From contig NCRC01000008.1 in the NCBI GenBank assembly GCA_002894685.1, positions 59,175 through 123,174 on the forward strand: 64,000 nt of DNA. The letters run 5' to 3'. Shown here piece after piece: positions 8,801 to 15,980 of the stretch (positions are counted from its first letter, which is position 1; each line of letters starts with the position of its first letter). The notes beneath the pieces were generated by a model, which saw nothing but the letters and a program-made list of their open reading frames with translations, was not told the origin of the DNA and searched no databases. Source of the stretch: Salinivenus lutea (GTDB taxonomy: Bacteria; Bacteroidota; Rhodothermia; Rhodothermales; Salinibacteraceae). The position numbers were made by a program, and so were the translations under genes.

Positions 8801-9355
8801 TTAGGAGTCGGTCGGGGTGGAAAGTTGGCTCACGTGTCGACGGCGCTTCTCGTCGGAAAGAGAAGAGACAGTGGGGTAGAAGACCGCCTTCGTCCCGTCG
8901 CTCGACAGGAGCGCGATGGCCGGCGTGGTGTCCAGGTCGAAGGCGCTTCGGAACCAGCCCGTCGAATCGAGCCGGGTCCGGTACGGGGTCGAAAAGACAT
9001 TCAGATACCGCCGAGCCGACTGGCGGCTCCGGTCCTGTAGAACGTTTACGGCCCTCACGCCCTCCACCCGACGGGCCGCTCGGTGCCAACCGTCCATGGC
9101 GTTCCGATTGGAATAGCACTGGTGCGGGCTGTAGACGAAAACGGCCACCGCTTCCTCGGCACGACGTGGCAGCTGGGTGCTTGTATGGCCTTCTCCCTGT
9201 AGGAGAACAGGAAACCGTTCCCACGCGATCTCGGAAGGGGAGATGTTGGGATCATTAGTAGATTCATTGTCGGACCCCCACCACAGGACTGCACTGGTCA
9301 GCAATACGACAACGCCGAGACCGAATTTGAGAACCACGTGCTTCATCGTAGTCAT
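8801..9355 (-). CDS. Membrane-anchored thioredoxin-fold protein with one cysteine
   Basis: A 184-residue protein with an N-terminal membrane anchor (residues about 5-26, HVVLKFGLGVVVLLTSAVLW) and a periplasmic domain. That domain has the layout of a thioredoxin fold: a beta strand AVAVFVYSP leading to HQC at residue 80, then a helix, and later DTTPAIALL, which matches the cis-proline loop. Where thioredoxins have CxxC, only C80 is present, and it is the sole cysteine in the protein. The protein could therefore form mixed disulfides but not a self-contained dithiol cycle. It lies directly upstream of a gene for a four-cysteine exported peptide, so peptide folding or tethering is a reasonable but unproven role. 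The family call rests on motif layout only. Confidence 0.6.
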   Translation of the reverse strand: MTTMKHVVLKFGLGVVVLLTSAVLWWGSDNESTNDPNISPSEIAWERFPVLLQGEGHTSTQLPRRAEEAVAVFVYSPHQCYSNRNAMDGWHRAARRVEGVRAVNVLQDRSRQSARRYLNVFSTPYRTRLDSTGWFRSAFDLDTTPAIALLSSDGTKAVFYPTVSSLSDEKRRRHVSQLSTPTDS

Positions 9356-9590
9356 GATGCTCGGTTTAACAAGAACTCAGATACAGATGAGCTAATGTGT
9401 ACCGCTCAAACCAAGGCGTCGCACAATGTCCTGGGGGTCCCGAGTCTGTGTACGCTTCGCCGAAAAGCAGATGACATCTGAGCTTTGTTTTACACTTGCA
9501 CCATATAGTTATCGTATGGGGGGGGGGCATCATCAAGTAAATTTCATTTTTCTGAGCGGTATTCATCTCTGGTATTCGGGGACGGCGGCG
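9356..9590. other. AT-rich intergenic region with a G10 tract
   Basis: This gap separates the AraC-type gene from the thioredoxin-like gene. It is AT-richer than its surroundings and contains ten consecutive G (9518-9527, C10 on the coding strand). I see no convincing coding frame in it. Confidence 0.6.
9508..9536 (-). promoter_or_regulatory. Candidate promoter with a C10 tract in its spacer
   Basis: Read on the minus strand, TTGATG (9536-9531) and GATAAC (9513-9508) match four of six bases each of the sigma70 -35 and -10 hexamers, and they are exactly 17 nt apart. The spacer contains the ten-C run at 9527-9518. The site lies about 150 nt upstream of the thioredoxin-like gene and would drive it, peptide 1 and perhaps propeller C. 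Bacteroidota often use other promoter consensus sequences, so this is a proposal only. Confidence 0.35.
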
Positions 9591-9935
9591 CTACCGTTCC
9601 TCCCGATATCGCCGCCGATACTCCTCCATTGTCATCCCCGTCTCGCGCTTGAACCCCCGAATGCCGTTACTGTCGCTCGAATACCCGACCTTTCGGCACA
9701 CCACATAGACCGGATCGTCCGTCTCAATGAGGAGGCGCCGCGCCTCGTCGATCCGCGTCTGCCGGATGTATTTCCCGAGCGGCATTTCCATTTCCCGTCG
9801 AAATCGCTTGCCGAGGGTCTCATAAGACACGTCAACGACCTCGGCAGCCTCCTCGGCCGTATCAATCTTCCCGATGTTCTGCTGGATGTGCGAGGTGACT
9901 CGCTCGATGCGCTCATCCCACGTGAGATCAGACAT
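9591..9935 (-). CDS. AraC/XylS-type DNA-binding protein (HTH domain only)
   Basis: A 114-residue protein consisting almost only of an AraC-type double helix-turn-helix domain. The first HTH is around residues 25-50 (DTAEEAAEVVDVSYETLGKR). The second follows a linker helix and contains VCRKVGYSSDSNGIRGFKRE, with the family ending GMTMEEYRRRY. Typical AraC regulators are 250-300 residues and have a sensor domain, which is missing here. The regulator may act with a separate sensor or respond to its own level. It sits between the adaptor gene and the thioredoxin-like/peptide genes. A 10-bp direct repeat precedes it, suggesting autoregulation. Confidence 0.85.
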   Translation of the reverse strand: MSDLTWDERIERVTSHIQQNIGKIDTAEEAAEVVDVSYETLGKRFRREMEMPLGKYIRQTRIDEARRLLIETDDPVYVVCRKVGYSSDSNGIRGFKRETGMTMEEYRRRYREER

Positions 9936-9961
9936 GACAGTACGTTGCGCGTAATGTCGGG

Positions 9962-9984
9962 AGATGAAGTGAGTAGATGAAGTG
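9962..9984. promoter_or_regulatory. Direct repeat upstream of the AraC-type gene
   Basis: AGATGAAGTG occurs twice (9962-9971 and 9975-9984) with a 13-bp period, within the 63-bp gap between the adaptor stop and the AraC-type start. Its position and symmetry fit a regulator binding site, most simply for the adjacent AraC-type protein. This is inference from position. Confidence 0.4.
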
Positions 9985-9998
9985 ATTGGTCATGTCGT

Positions 9999-11210
9999 CT
10001 ACCTCAGCCCCAGTTCGTGCACCGTGCCGACCTCGACTGGCGCGTCGTGGGCGAGGGCGAAGTGACCATCTACAGCGATCGTGTCGCCCGGCGCCACCCC
10101 GTCGGTGATCTCGACATACTCGCCCGACCGGGTACCCGCCTCCACGTACGTCCACTGCGCCCGGCCATTCTCGACGACGAAGACAAGGTCGCGCCCCTGC
10201 CGTACCAGCACCGCCTCGTCGGGCACCACGAGGCGGTCGGGGAGGCGCCGCGTTTCGATGCGCGCCTCGGCGTAGAGGCCCGACACGAGCCGGCCGTCCG
10301 GGTTGGGGATCGAGAGGGTGACGCGACCCGTGCCCGACTCGCCGTCGACCTGCGGGTTGACGGCCCATACCGTGCCGGTCACCCAGGCGGTCGAATCGGC
10401 TGTAGAGCCCAGAGCGGGGACGTGCACGCGGGCCGTCGCCCCGTTGTCGACGTGCACCACATCGCTCTCCAGCACGTCGACCTCCACCTTCATTCGGTCG
10501 TCGCGCAGGAGCGTGGCGACCTCGGCTCCGGCACTCACGTACTGCCCCTCCTCGACGGCCAGGTTGGCCACCCGACCGGCAAAGGGGGCCGTGACGCGCG
10601 TCCGCTCCAGGTTGAGTTCGGCCCGCTCGACGGCCTGCCGGGCGGCGGTGAGACCGCTCACGGCGGCCTGGGTGGCCCGACGGTCGGAGGCGGCGCCGTC
10701 CAGCGAGTCTCGAACGGCCCGCACGGACTCGTCGCCTTCATATTTGGCCTGGAACTCGGCCCGCGCCTCCAGCAGATTCGCACGCGCTTCCTTCAGGGCA
10801 ATGCGTTCTTCGTCGTTTTGGACCCGCACGAGGAGATCGCCCTCGTCCACGCGGTCCCCCTCCTCGACGGCCCGCTCCAAAATGGCCCCGTTGGCCTCAA
10901 CGTGTAGGCGGGCCTCCTGCCAGGGGCGAAGGTGGCCGTTGGCCCGCGTCCGCAACGGAAAGTCGGCCCGCTCGGCCGTCAGGATATCGACGGTCGCCGT
11001 GGAGGAAGGGGCTTCTACGTCGTCGCGGGCGGCGTCGTCCTGGGCCTGACCGGTGAGCGTGGGCCACAGTCCGTACAGCGCCAGTCCCACGACGGCGGTT
11101 GCAAGGAGGCCGCCGGCCACCTGCCAGGGGGGCAAGAGGCCTGATGAAGCATCAGATGCGGATTCGACATCTTGGGTCGAGGAGCCGGGGGCGGAGGACG
11201 AAGGGGACAT
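9999..11210 (-). CDS. RND periplasmic adaptor (membrane fusion protein, HlyD/AcrA type)
   Basis: A 403-residue periplasmic adaptor. After a Ser/Asp-rich cytoplasmic start there is one membrane anchor (about residues 29-50, WQVAGGLLATAVVGLALYGL). The lipoyl half-motif (RPWQEARLHVEANGAI, EGDRVDEGDLLVRV) precedes an alpha-helical hairpin rich in Ala, Glu and Arg. The second lipoyl half (TRVTAPFAGRVANLAVEEGQ) and a beta-barrel/membrane-proximal domain (GLYAEARIETRRLPDRLVVP) follow. Such proteins bridge RND permeases and the outer-membrane channel. This is the only adaptor in the locus and probably serves the permeases at 4118-7189 and 1-1664. An outer-membrane factor was not found in the window. 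It starts 66 bp after propeller D. Confidence 0.93.
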   Translation of the reverse strand: MSPSSSAPGSSTQDVESASDASSGLLPPWQVAGGLLATAVVGLALYGLWPTLTGQAQDDAARDDVEAPSSTATVDILTAERADFPLRTRANGHLRPWQEARLHVEANGAILERAVEEGDRVDEGDLLVRVQNDEERIALKEARANLLEARAEFQAKYEGDESVRAVRDSLDGAASDRRATQAAVSGLTAARQAVERAELNLERTRVTAPFAGRVANLAVEEGQYVSAGAEVATLLRDDRMKVEVDVLESDVVHVDNGATARVHVPALGSTADSTAWVTGTVWAVNPQVDGESGTGRVTLSIPNPDGRLVSGLYAEARIETRRLPDRLVVPDEAVLVRQGRDLVFVVENGRAQWTYVEAGTRSGEYVEITDGVAPGDTIAVDGHFALAHDAPVEVGTVHELGLR

Positions 11211-11276
11211 ATCGAGAGGTGGATCGAGGGAGATGCAGGACCAGATTACCTTTTTGCCACTGCGTCCGGTTCGGGA

Positions 11277-12389
11277 CTACTCCGTTGTGGTCCACGCCAG
11301 GCGCCTGAGTCGGGGCACCTCGCGGGTGTCGGACAGGTACAGATTCCCGTCCGCGTCCATCGCAAGGGGCGTCACGTTGAGGGTCGAGGCTGTGTCGACG
11401 ACTGTGGTTCCGCGGTGGGTGCCGTCCAGTGTGAAGCGCTCGACCGTCAGTTCGAGTCCGCCATCGCTCTCCTGAGCGAAGACGTGTACGAGACCCCGGT
11501 CCGTAGGGGTGTGGAGCCCCCAAGATACTGAGTGCATCTGGGCCGCGAACTGCCCATTTTGCATTCGGATGGGAAGGTCTACCCTCTCGGCGTTGTCGAT
11601 CTCCGTGATTGTGACGGGTACATCCCGTCCGTTCGGGCTCTCGTACGCGTCCGTTTGAGTCCAGGACGTGTCGGTCTGCGTGAAAACACGAAGTGAGCCG
11701 CTGTAGAAGCCAGGGACGAACACCAACTCCCCGTCATCCAGAGCCGCCACGCTGCCCGCGAAATAGGGCTTGATCACTCGTTCAAGCTTGTGGTCCGTCG
11801 CATGCACGCTCTTCCTCGGAACGAGCCGGGCGTGTGCAGTCGAAAACGTGGAGTCGACCACGTGTAGCAGATGTCCGTTTCCGGCCCCGACGAGCGCGTA
11901 GCGGCCATCGGAAAGCGGGACCATGTCGGTGATCCGCCGCACGCCCGGAAGGGAGTATGTATCGAGCAGGTCACCGGACCGCGAAAACGCGCTGATTCGG
12001 CCCTGCCCCGGGTCCGCTACGAGAATCCGCCCCTGTGCGTCGACGTGCATCGCCGACGCGCTCTGAAATGCGCCCGGGCCTTGTCCGCGCTCGCCAATGG
12101 TGCGCTGAAAGGTGCCGTCTTCGTCGTACACCCGCACGCCGCCGTCCCGTGCATCCACCGCGTAGATGGAACCGGTGCTGTCGACGGTCGCCGCCGCAAC
12201 CTGACTGTAGAGTTGATGGTCAGGAGCCTCTGGGTCGTCAGAGCCAATCTGGAGCGTCTCGTTGAACCGGACGGCGGGCGCTTCGGAGGCAGGTGGATCG
12301 GAACTGCACCCGATCATTCCAGCGAGCACTCCGATCAAGAGGAGAGAAACGAGTCGAATGCCAGAAGACGGAAGATCGCAAGAGAGCAT
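11277..12389 (-). CDS. 6-bladed beta-propeller lipoprotein D
   Basis: A 370-residue predicted lipoprotein with N-terminus MLSCDLPSSGIRLVSLLLIG and lipobox AGMIGC, then SSDPP. Propeller-type blades include GSIYAVDARDGGVRVYDEDG, and the locus signature appears as GERGQGPGAFQSA. It is intermediate in similarity between the A/B pair and C. It lies 66 bp upstream of the adaptor gene on the same strand, so it may lead that operon. No enzyme motif was seen. Confidence 0.84.
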   Translation of the reverse strand: MLSCDLPSSGIRLVSLLLIGVLAGMIGCSSDPPASEAPAVRFNETLQIGSDDPEAPDHQLYSQVAAATVDSTGSIYAVDARDGGVRVYDEDGTFQRTIGERGQGPGAFQSASAMHVDAQGRILVADPGQGRISAFSRSGDLLDTYSLPGVRRITDMVPLSDGRYALVGAGNGHLLHVVDSTFSTAHARLVPRKSVHATDHKLERVIKPYFAGSVAALDDGELVFVPGFYSGSLRVFTQTDTSWTQTDAYESPNGRDVPVTITEIDNAERVDLPIRMQNGQFAAQMHSVSWGLHTPTDRGLVHVFAQESDGGLELTVERFTLDGTHRGTTVVDTASTLNVTPLAMDADGNLYLSDTREVPRLRRLAWTTTE

Positions 12390-12686
12390 TCGGATGAATT
12401 GAAGGAATCAAGAAGAGCGTATCGAGTGCTACATAAGCAGTAAAAACCAAATCGGAAAAACCCAACTCACGGCCTGCTTCCTATCTTTACCATGTCGCGA
12501 CGGATGTACGGGTTGGAAGAGCTTCTCGGCAATCGTTAACCGGATATCACGGACGAGCTGTGTGGTGCGCCCTGTCGACTGGCTGTGAAACTGTTTCGAT
12601 TGAAGCTCTTCATTTCGGATACAGTCGTACGGGGTGAGGAATCCCCTACAGACTTTCGCGAACTTGTCCCTGGTCACACGCGTCGA
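12390..12686. other. Intergenic region between propellers E and D
   Basis: Nearly 300 bp without a convincing gene. A minus-strand frame of 82 codons exists but lacks any signal peptide or family motif. The region may hold the promoter of propeller D and the adaptor; no clear hexamer pair was found. Confidence 0.4.
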
Positions 12687-13706
12687 TCAGTCCAGATTGT
12701 AGACGAATACGGTTGTGTCCCGCACCCCAGCGACCCGAGTGCCTTGCACGTGTACTTTAGAGAACGAATGAGGGAGGGCGACTGAGTAGTTGTATGACCC
12801 GTCCGCACCATAACGGTCGAGGAGGGCGGGCGTCTCCCGGGCCTGTTCGTGGTTGGCCACCGAATACACAGAGACCCCACGGTCGGATGCACCTACGCCC
12901 TGGGTTTCGACGGGAACCTCCGGAATGCTGACGCGCGCGCCGCCGTCCTCTTCCCGTCGTTGAGGGGATGGGAGGTCGTATCCGTCCGGAAACTCGATGG
13001 TCTGGATGCGTTTTCCCTGTTCATCGTACACGTATGCAATGCTGGCCAGGGCGGGGGCGTAGGTGAACGCGGCGTGAGGATGCCGTCCGAACGTGCCGTA
13101 TAGCGTCATGCCCGTCGGATCGTCTCCGATGTCCCCGAACGTCTTAAGGACGGTCCCGGTGGAGTCCACCTGATAGAAGAGGGACGGATCGGGGCCGATC
13201 TGCATGAGGACCAGGTCGTCGCCCATCGGGCCGATGCGCATGGGGCGGTGGTCCGTCCGGAAACGCGACAGATAGGTTCCGTCCTGCCTGAACGCCGATA
13301 CAGTTCGGGCCCGCGGATCGACGACCCAGATCCGGTCGTCCCGCACCAAAAAGTCCGTGATTTTTCGAACCTCTCCCGGCCCATTCCCGACACCGTTGCC
13401 GATCTCGGCGATTAGTGCGCCCGTCTTGTCAAATCGTTTAATTGTCTGGCTCCCGCCATCGAGAATGAACACGTCCTCGCCCTCGATCTTGGCGAGCAGG
13501 GGATTGAGCAACCCCCGATGGAGGCGGAGTTGCTCGTCGATCGAGATCTCACGCATCGTGCGCTCTGACAGGGAGGAGGATGGCGAGGGCGAATTATCGG
13601 AGCTGCATGACAGGAATAGAAGGAGCCCGAGGACGCTCACTATCACCACCTTGTGTGGTGGGGCCTGCCCTTGATTTCCAATTGGTAAGCCAGCAAGAAG
13701 AGGCAT
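12687..13706 (-). CDS. 6-bladed beta-propeller lipoprotein E
   Basis: A 339-residue predicted lipoprotein. The hydrophobic segment KVVIVSVLGLLLFLS precedes a lipidated Cys followed by SSDNS. A rather long 17-residue leader before it suggests the true start may be internal. Blades include VFILDGGSQTIKRFDKTG and IWVVDPRARTVSAFRQDG, and the signature is GNGVGNGPGEVRK. It is the shortest of the five propellers. It lies 99 bp downstream of the small cysteine-rich peptide gene at 13806-14033, with a stem-loop between them, mirroring the peptide 1/propeller C pair. Function unknown. Confidence 0.82.
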   Translation of the reverse strand: MPLLAGLPIGNQGQAPPHKVVIVSVLGLLLFLSCSSDNSPSPSSSLSERTMREISIDEQLRLHRGLLNPLLAKIEGEDVFILDGGSQTIKRFDKTGALIAEIGNGVGNGPGEVRKITDFLVRDDRIWVVDPRARTVSAFRQDGTYLSRFRTDHRPMRIGPMGDDLVLMQIGPDPSLFYQVDSTGTVLKTFGDIGDDPTGMTLYGTFGRHPHAAFTYAPALASIAYVYDEQGKRIQTIEFPDGYDLPSPQRREEDGGARVSIPEVPVETQGVGASDRGVSVYSVANHEQARETPALLDRYGADGSYNYSVALPHSFSKVHVQGTRVAGVRDTTVFVYNLD

Positions 13707-13755
13707 GTGAGAATAGAAGGCTCTTTCGTCGACACAAACATGTTCCCCGACAAGA

Positions 13756-13793
13756 GGGAAGTGGGACCCGAAGAAAAAAAGGCCCCACTTCCC
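13756..13793 (-). terminator. Stem-loop between peptide 2 and propeller E
   Basis: The arms GGGAAGTGGG (13756-13765) and CCCACTTCCC (13784-13793) form a perfect 10-bp stem. The 18-nt loop carries a run of seven U on the minus strand. No U-run follows the stem, so it may act more as an mRNA-stabilising or attenuating hairpin than as a strong terminator. Its place matches the stem-loop at 8405-8450. Confidence 0.5.
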
Positions 13794-13805
13794 CCTGCGA
13801 AGCTA

Positions 13806-14033
13806 TCACTCTTCTACGCGATCACCATCATCTAATCCGTCCATGCATAGGACCGTGGAGCCATCGTCGCACATGAGATAGGAGCACGGATCTGTACTTG
13901 TATCGTCACATCCGACGTATTGACAATCTGATCCGCAAGATGCACTGGCTTGCTGAGGAGCTGTAGAGTACCCGAATCCGAGACTTAGAAAAATGAAAAC
14001 TGATCCTAAGAGGGCGACACGAAAATGTGTCAT
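13806..14033 (-). CDS. Small exported cysteine-rich peptide 2
   Basis: A 75-residue precursor starting at the ATG at 14033 (a GTG directly upstream is possible). The signal peptide has the core VALLGSVFIFLSLGFGY and likely ends after QQASA, about residue 32. The mature region is only about 43 residues, very acidic, with six cysteines (C33, C37, C42, C50, C55, C63), enough for three disulfides. There is no sequence match to peptide 1 beyond size, export signal, even cysteine count and acidity. It is followed by a stem-loop and a propeller lipoprotein gene. Disulfide-rich mini-proteins of this kind can be toxins, signalling ligands or surface structural units; nothing in the sequence decides which. 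Confidence 0.72.
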   Translation of the reverse strand: MTHFRVALLGSVFIFLSLGFGYSTAPQQASASCGSDCQYVGCDDTSTDPCSYLMCDDGSTVLCMDGLDDGDRVEE

Positions 14034-14036
14034 CAC

Positions 14037-14401
14037 TGAAATGGTCTTTTTTGGTTGGAGTTTGTTCCAATAGCTTTTCCTAGGGTAAAAAAAAAGAGAA
14101 TGTCAAGCTTAGATTCCTGGTGCCCTACAGCTGGATAAAATGCGTCGCTTAAGGGGAGAGTAGTATGTCTGAAAAGATTATGGGGGACGTCATACTGTAA
14201 TCTGATTCAGGGATTCTTGCGAAGAGCTCCTTGTCATGCCTTACAAGGGTGCAGAGTGTGTGATTTGTCCGGGCACGGTTCCGTTACTACGCAGTGACAC
14301 GGTGCGACGTATTGAGTCCAGTGGACGCCATGCGTTTTATCTTGAAGACCATGCCCCTATTGTCTCCTGGCCCTTGTTCGTCTACTATCGGGGCCAGTAC
14401 A
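14037..14401. other. AT-rich intergenic region between divergent units
   Basis: This gap lies between the peptide 2 gene (minus) and a plus-strand gene, so it should carry promoters in both directions. It is visibly AT-rich and contains a nine-A tract (14087-14095). An 86-codon plus-strand frame at 14236-14496 overlaps the next gene and has no recognisable feature, so I do not call it. Confidence 0.5.
14077..14106 (-). promoter_or_regulatory. Candidate promoter of the peptide 2/propeller E unit with a T9 spacer tract
   Basis: On the minus strand a perfect TTGACA (14106-14101) is followed, 18 nt later, by TAGGAA (14082-14077), a weak -10 match. The spacer includes nine consecutive T (14095-14087). 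It lies about 45-70 nt upstream of the peptide 2 start. The -35 match is strong and the -10 match weak. Confidence 0.4.
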
Positions 14402-15175
14402 ATGTGGGCTCTTTTAATTCTGACGGTCCTTGTACCGACGACTTTAATGGCTCAGGATGCGAAAGCACAGACATCCGTTTCTGTCCCTTCCGTTGAGAAA
14501 ATCGCGCAGCGCGCAGCACTGGTGACGACTGAACCTCCACTTCGGTCCGGGTCTGCGCAGGACGCGACGCTGGATCGGCGGGCGCGGATAGGGGCGCTCC
14601 CTCCACCGGCTTCCCGTTCGTCGGAGGACGAGTCCCCCAATCGGTTCCGCGGGGCTCTCCTCGGCAGCACGTTCGGCGTGGGACTGAGCGCCGGACTGAT
14701 CCTGATTGCTTCGTGGAGCGACTGGGGGCGTCGGTACGACAACGATTACTACGGTGATCGGGAGCCCCAGGAAGCCACGGGACTTGCCCTCCTGGTTGTT
14801 TTGGGGAGTGCGCCGGTGGGGGCTGCGATTGGGTCGGGACTGGCTGACGAAGGGCTCCTGGGCGAGGGGGTCCTGACAGGGGTTCTCGGCGAGTTTGTGG
14901 TCGGCGGGACGACGGCCCTCGCCGGAGCGGGGATCGCGTCGCGGGCCGGGGGCAGCAACCGGGGACAGAATGTTGCGGCCGCGGTGGGGCTCTCGGCTGG
15001 GGCGGCGGTCGGAGCGGCGCTGGGCGCTACGCTGGTGGGGCGACAGCACGAGGAGGCCCTTTCGTACCGCGACGGGGCGTGGCGGATCGGCCTGCCGTTC
15101 CCGTCCGTCCGGCCCGTGCTGCAGGATCGGCCGTCGGTGGGCGTGCACGTGCCGTTGGTCCATGCCCGATTCTGA
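14402..15175 (+). CDS. Exported glycine/alanine-rich membrane protein of unknown function
   Basis: I chose the ATG at 14402 because it gives a clean signal peptide (MWALLILTVLVPTTLMAQ); the frame is open further upstream. The 257-residue product continues with a polar linker. Three or four hydrophobic, Gly/Ala-rich segments follow (for example GALLGSTFGVGLSAGLILIA, GVLGEFVVGGTTALAGAGIA, AVGLSAGAAVGAALGATLVG). The last two resemble glycine-zipper membrane segments. The protein ends without a sorting domain. No family was recognised. It is divergent from the peptide locus and 118 bp upstream of a nitroreductase gene. Confidence 0.6.
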   Translation: MWALLILTVLVPTTLMAQDAKAQTSVSVPSVEKIAQRAALVTTEPPLRSGSAQDATLDRRARIGALPPPASRSSEDESPNRFRGALLGSTFGVGLSAGLILIASWSDWGRRYDNDYYGDREPQEATGLALLVVLGSAPVGAAIGSGLADEGLLGEGVLTGVLGEFVVGGTTALAGAGIASRAGGSNRGQNVAAAVGLSAGAAVGAALGATLVGRQHEEALSYRDGAWRIGLPFPSVRPVLQDRPSVGVHVPLVHARF

Positions 15176-15293
15176 TCGGCGGTCTGTCGACACGCTTCAC
15201 GGCGAGGGCCGAACTTCTGCCTCGTCTGAAGGTACAGCCTGCGGGTTCGACCCCCGGCCTCGCTCGCCCTTCTCCGAAACGTATCGTCCGCGA

Positions 15294-15929
15294 ATGAACC
15301 GCACCACCGTCGACGCCCCGTCCGAGAAGATTGCGGACGCCGCCCATAACATCGACGACCTCTTTCGCACGCGCTGGAGCCCCCGGGCCTTTGCCGACCG
15401 GCCGGTGGAGCCCGAAAAAATCCAGCGCATGCTGGAGGCGGCGCGCTGGACCATGTCGTCCTACAACGAACAGCCGTGGCGCTACGTCGTGGCGACGAAG
15501 GACGACGACGCGGCCTACGAGGCGGTGCTCAATTGTCTGATCGAGGGCAACCAGGAATGGGCCCGGCTGGCCCCGGTGCTCATGATGTCTTTCGTGAAGA
15601 CCACCTTCGACCGGAACGACGAGGACAACCGCTGCGCCGAACACGATGTGGGGGCGGCCTCGGCTGCGCTCACGTTCCAGGCCACGTCGATGGGGCTCTA
15701 CGTGCACCAGATGGCAGGCATTCGTCCCGAGGTGGCCTGCGAGACCTTCGACGTGCCCGACGACGTGGAGCCGATGGCCGGCCTGGCGATTGGATACCTG
15801 GGGGACCCGGAGCGCCTGCCTGAGGGGCGCCGGGCGGGCGAGCGCCGGCCCCGGTCGCGGGCGCCGCTCTCGGACTTCGTCTTCGGGGCGGATGGGTGGG
15901 GCGCGTCCGCTGATCTCGTGTCGTCGTAG
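15294..15929 (+). CDS. Nitroreductase family protein
   Basis: A 211-residue protein of the NADH:flavin nitroreductase fold, which uses FMN to reduce nitro or quinone compounds. Key parts are the FMN-binding start TRWSPRAFADRPVEPEKI, the helix MLEAARWTMSSYNEQPWRY with the typical S-x-N-x-Q-P-W pattern, and a C-terminal GLAIGYLGDPE strand. The ATG at 15294 is preferred because the family starts just before the R-S-x-R-x-F motif; the upstream open frame is non-conserved. The physiological substrate is not known. A phosphatidylserine decarboxylase gene follows after 51 bp. Confidence 0.88.
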   Translation: MNRTTVDAPSEKIADAAHNIDDLFRTRWSPRAFADRPVEPEKIQRMLEAARWTMSSYNEQPWRYVVATKDDDAAYEAVLNCLIEGNQEWARLAPVLMMSFVKTTFDRNDEDNRCAEHDVGAASAALTFQATSMGLYVHQMAGIRPEVACETFDVPDDVEPMAGLAIGYLGDPERLPEGRRAGERRPRSRAPLSDFVFGADGWGASADLVSS

Positions 15930-15980
15930 CGCCGATGGGGAACCCAGAGTCCTTGTGACGTCCATTGTTCTGGTGAGGCC

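Noticed and set aside
9366..9566. Possible 66-codon minus-strand gene over the G10 tract
   Set aside because: Several cysteines but no signal peptide, and it overlaps the likely promoter; composition looks random.
12429..12677. Possible 82-codon minus-strand gene between propellers
   Set aside because: I looked for a third peptide here, but there is no export signal, cysteine pattern or family motif.
14236..14496. 86-codon plus-strand frame with several cysteines
   Set aside because: Overlaps the start and signal peptide of the gene at 14402 in another frame, with no export signal of its own.
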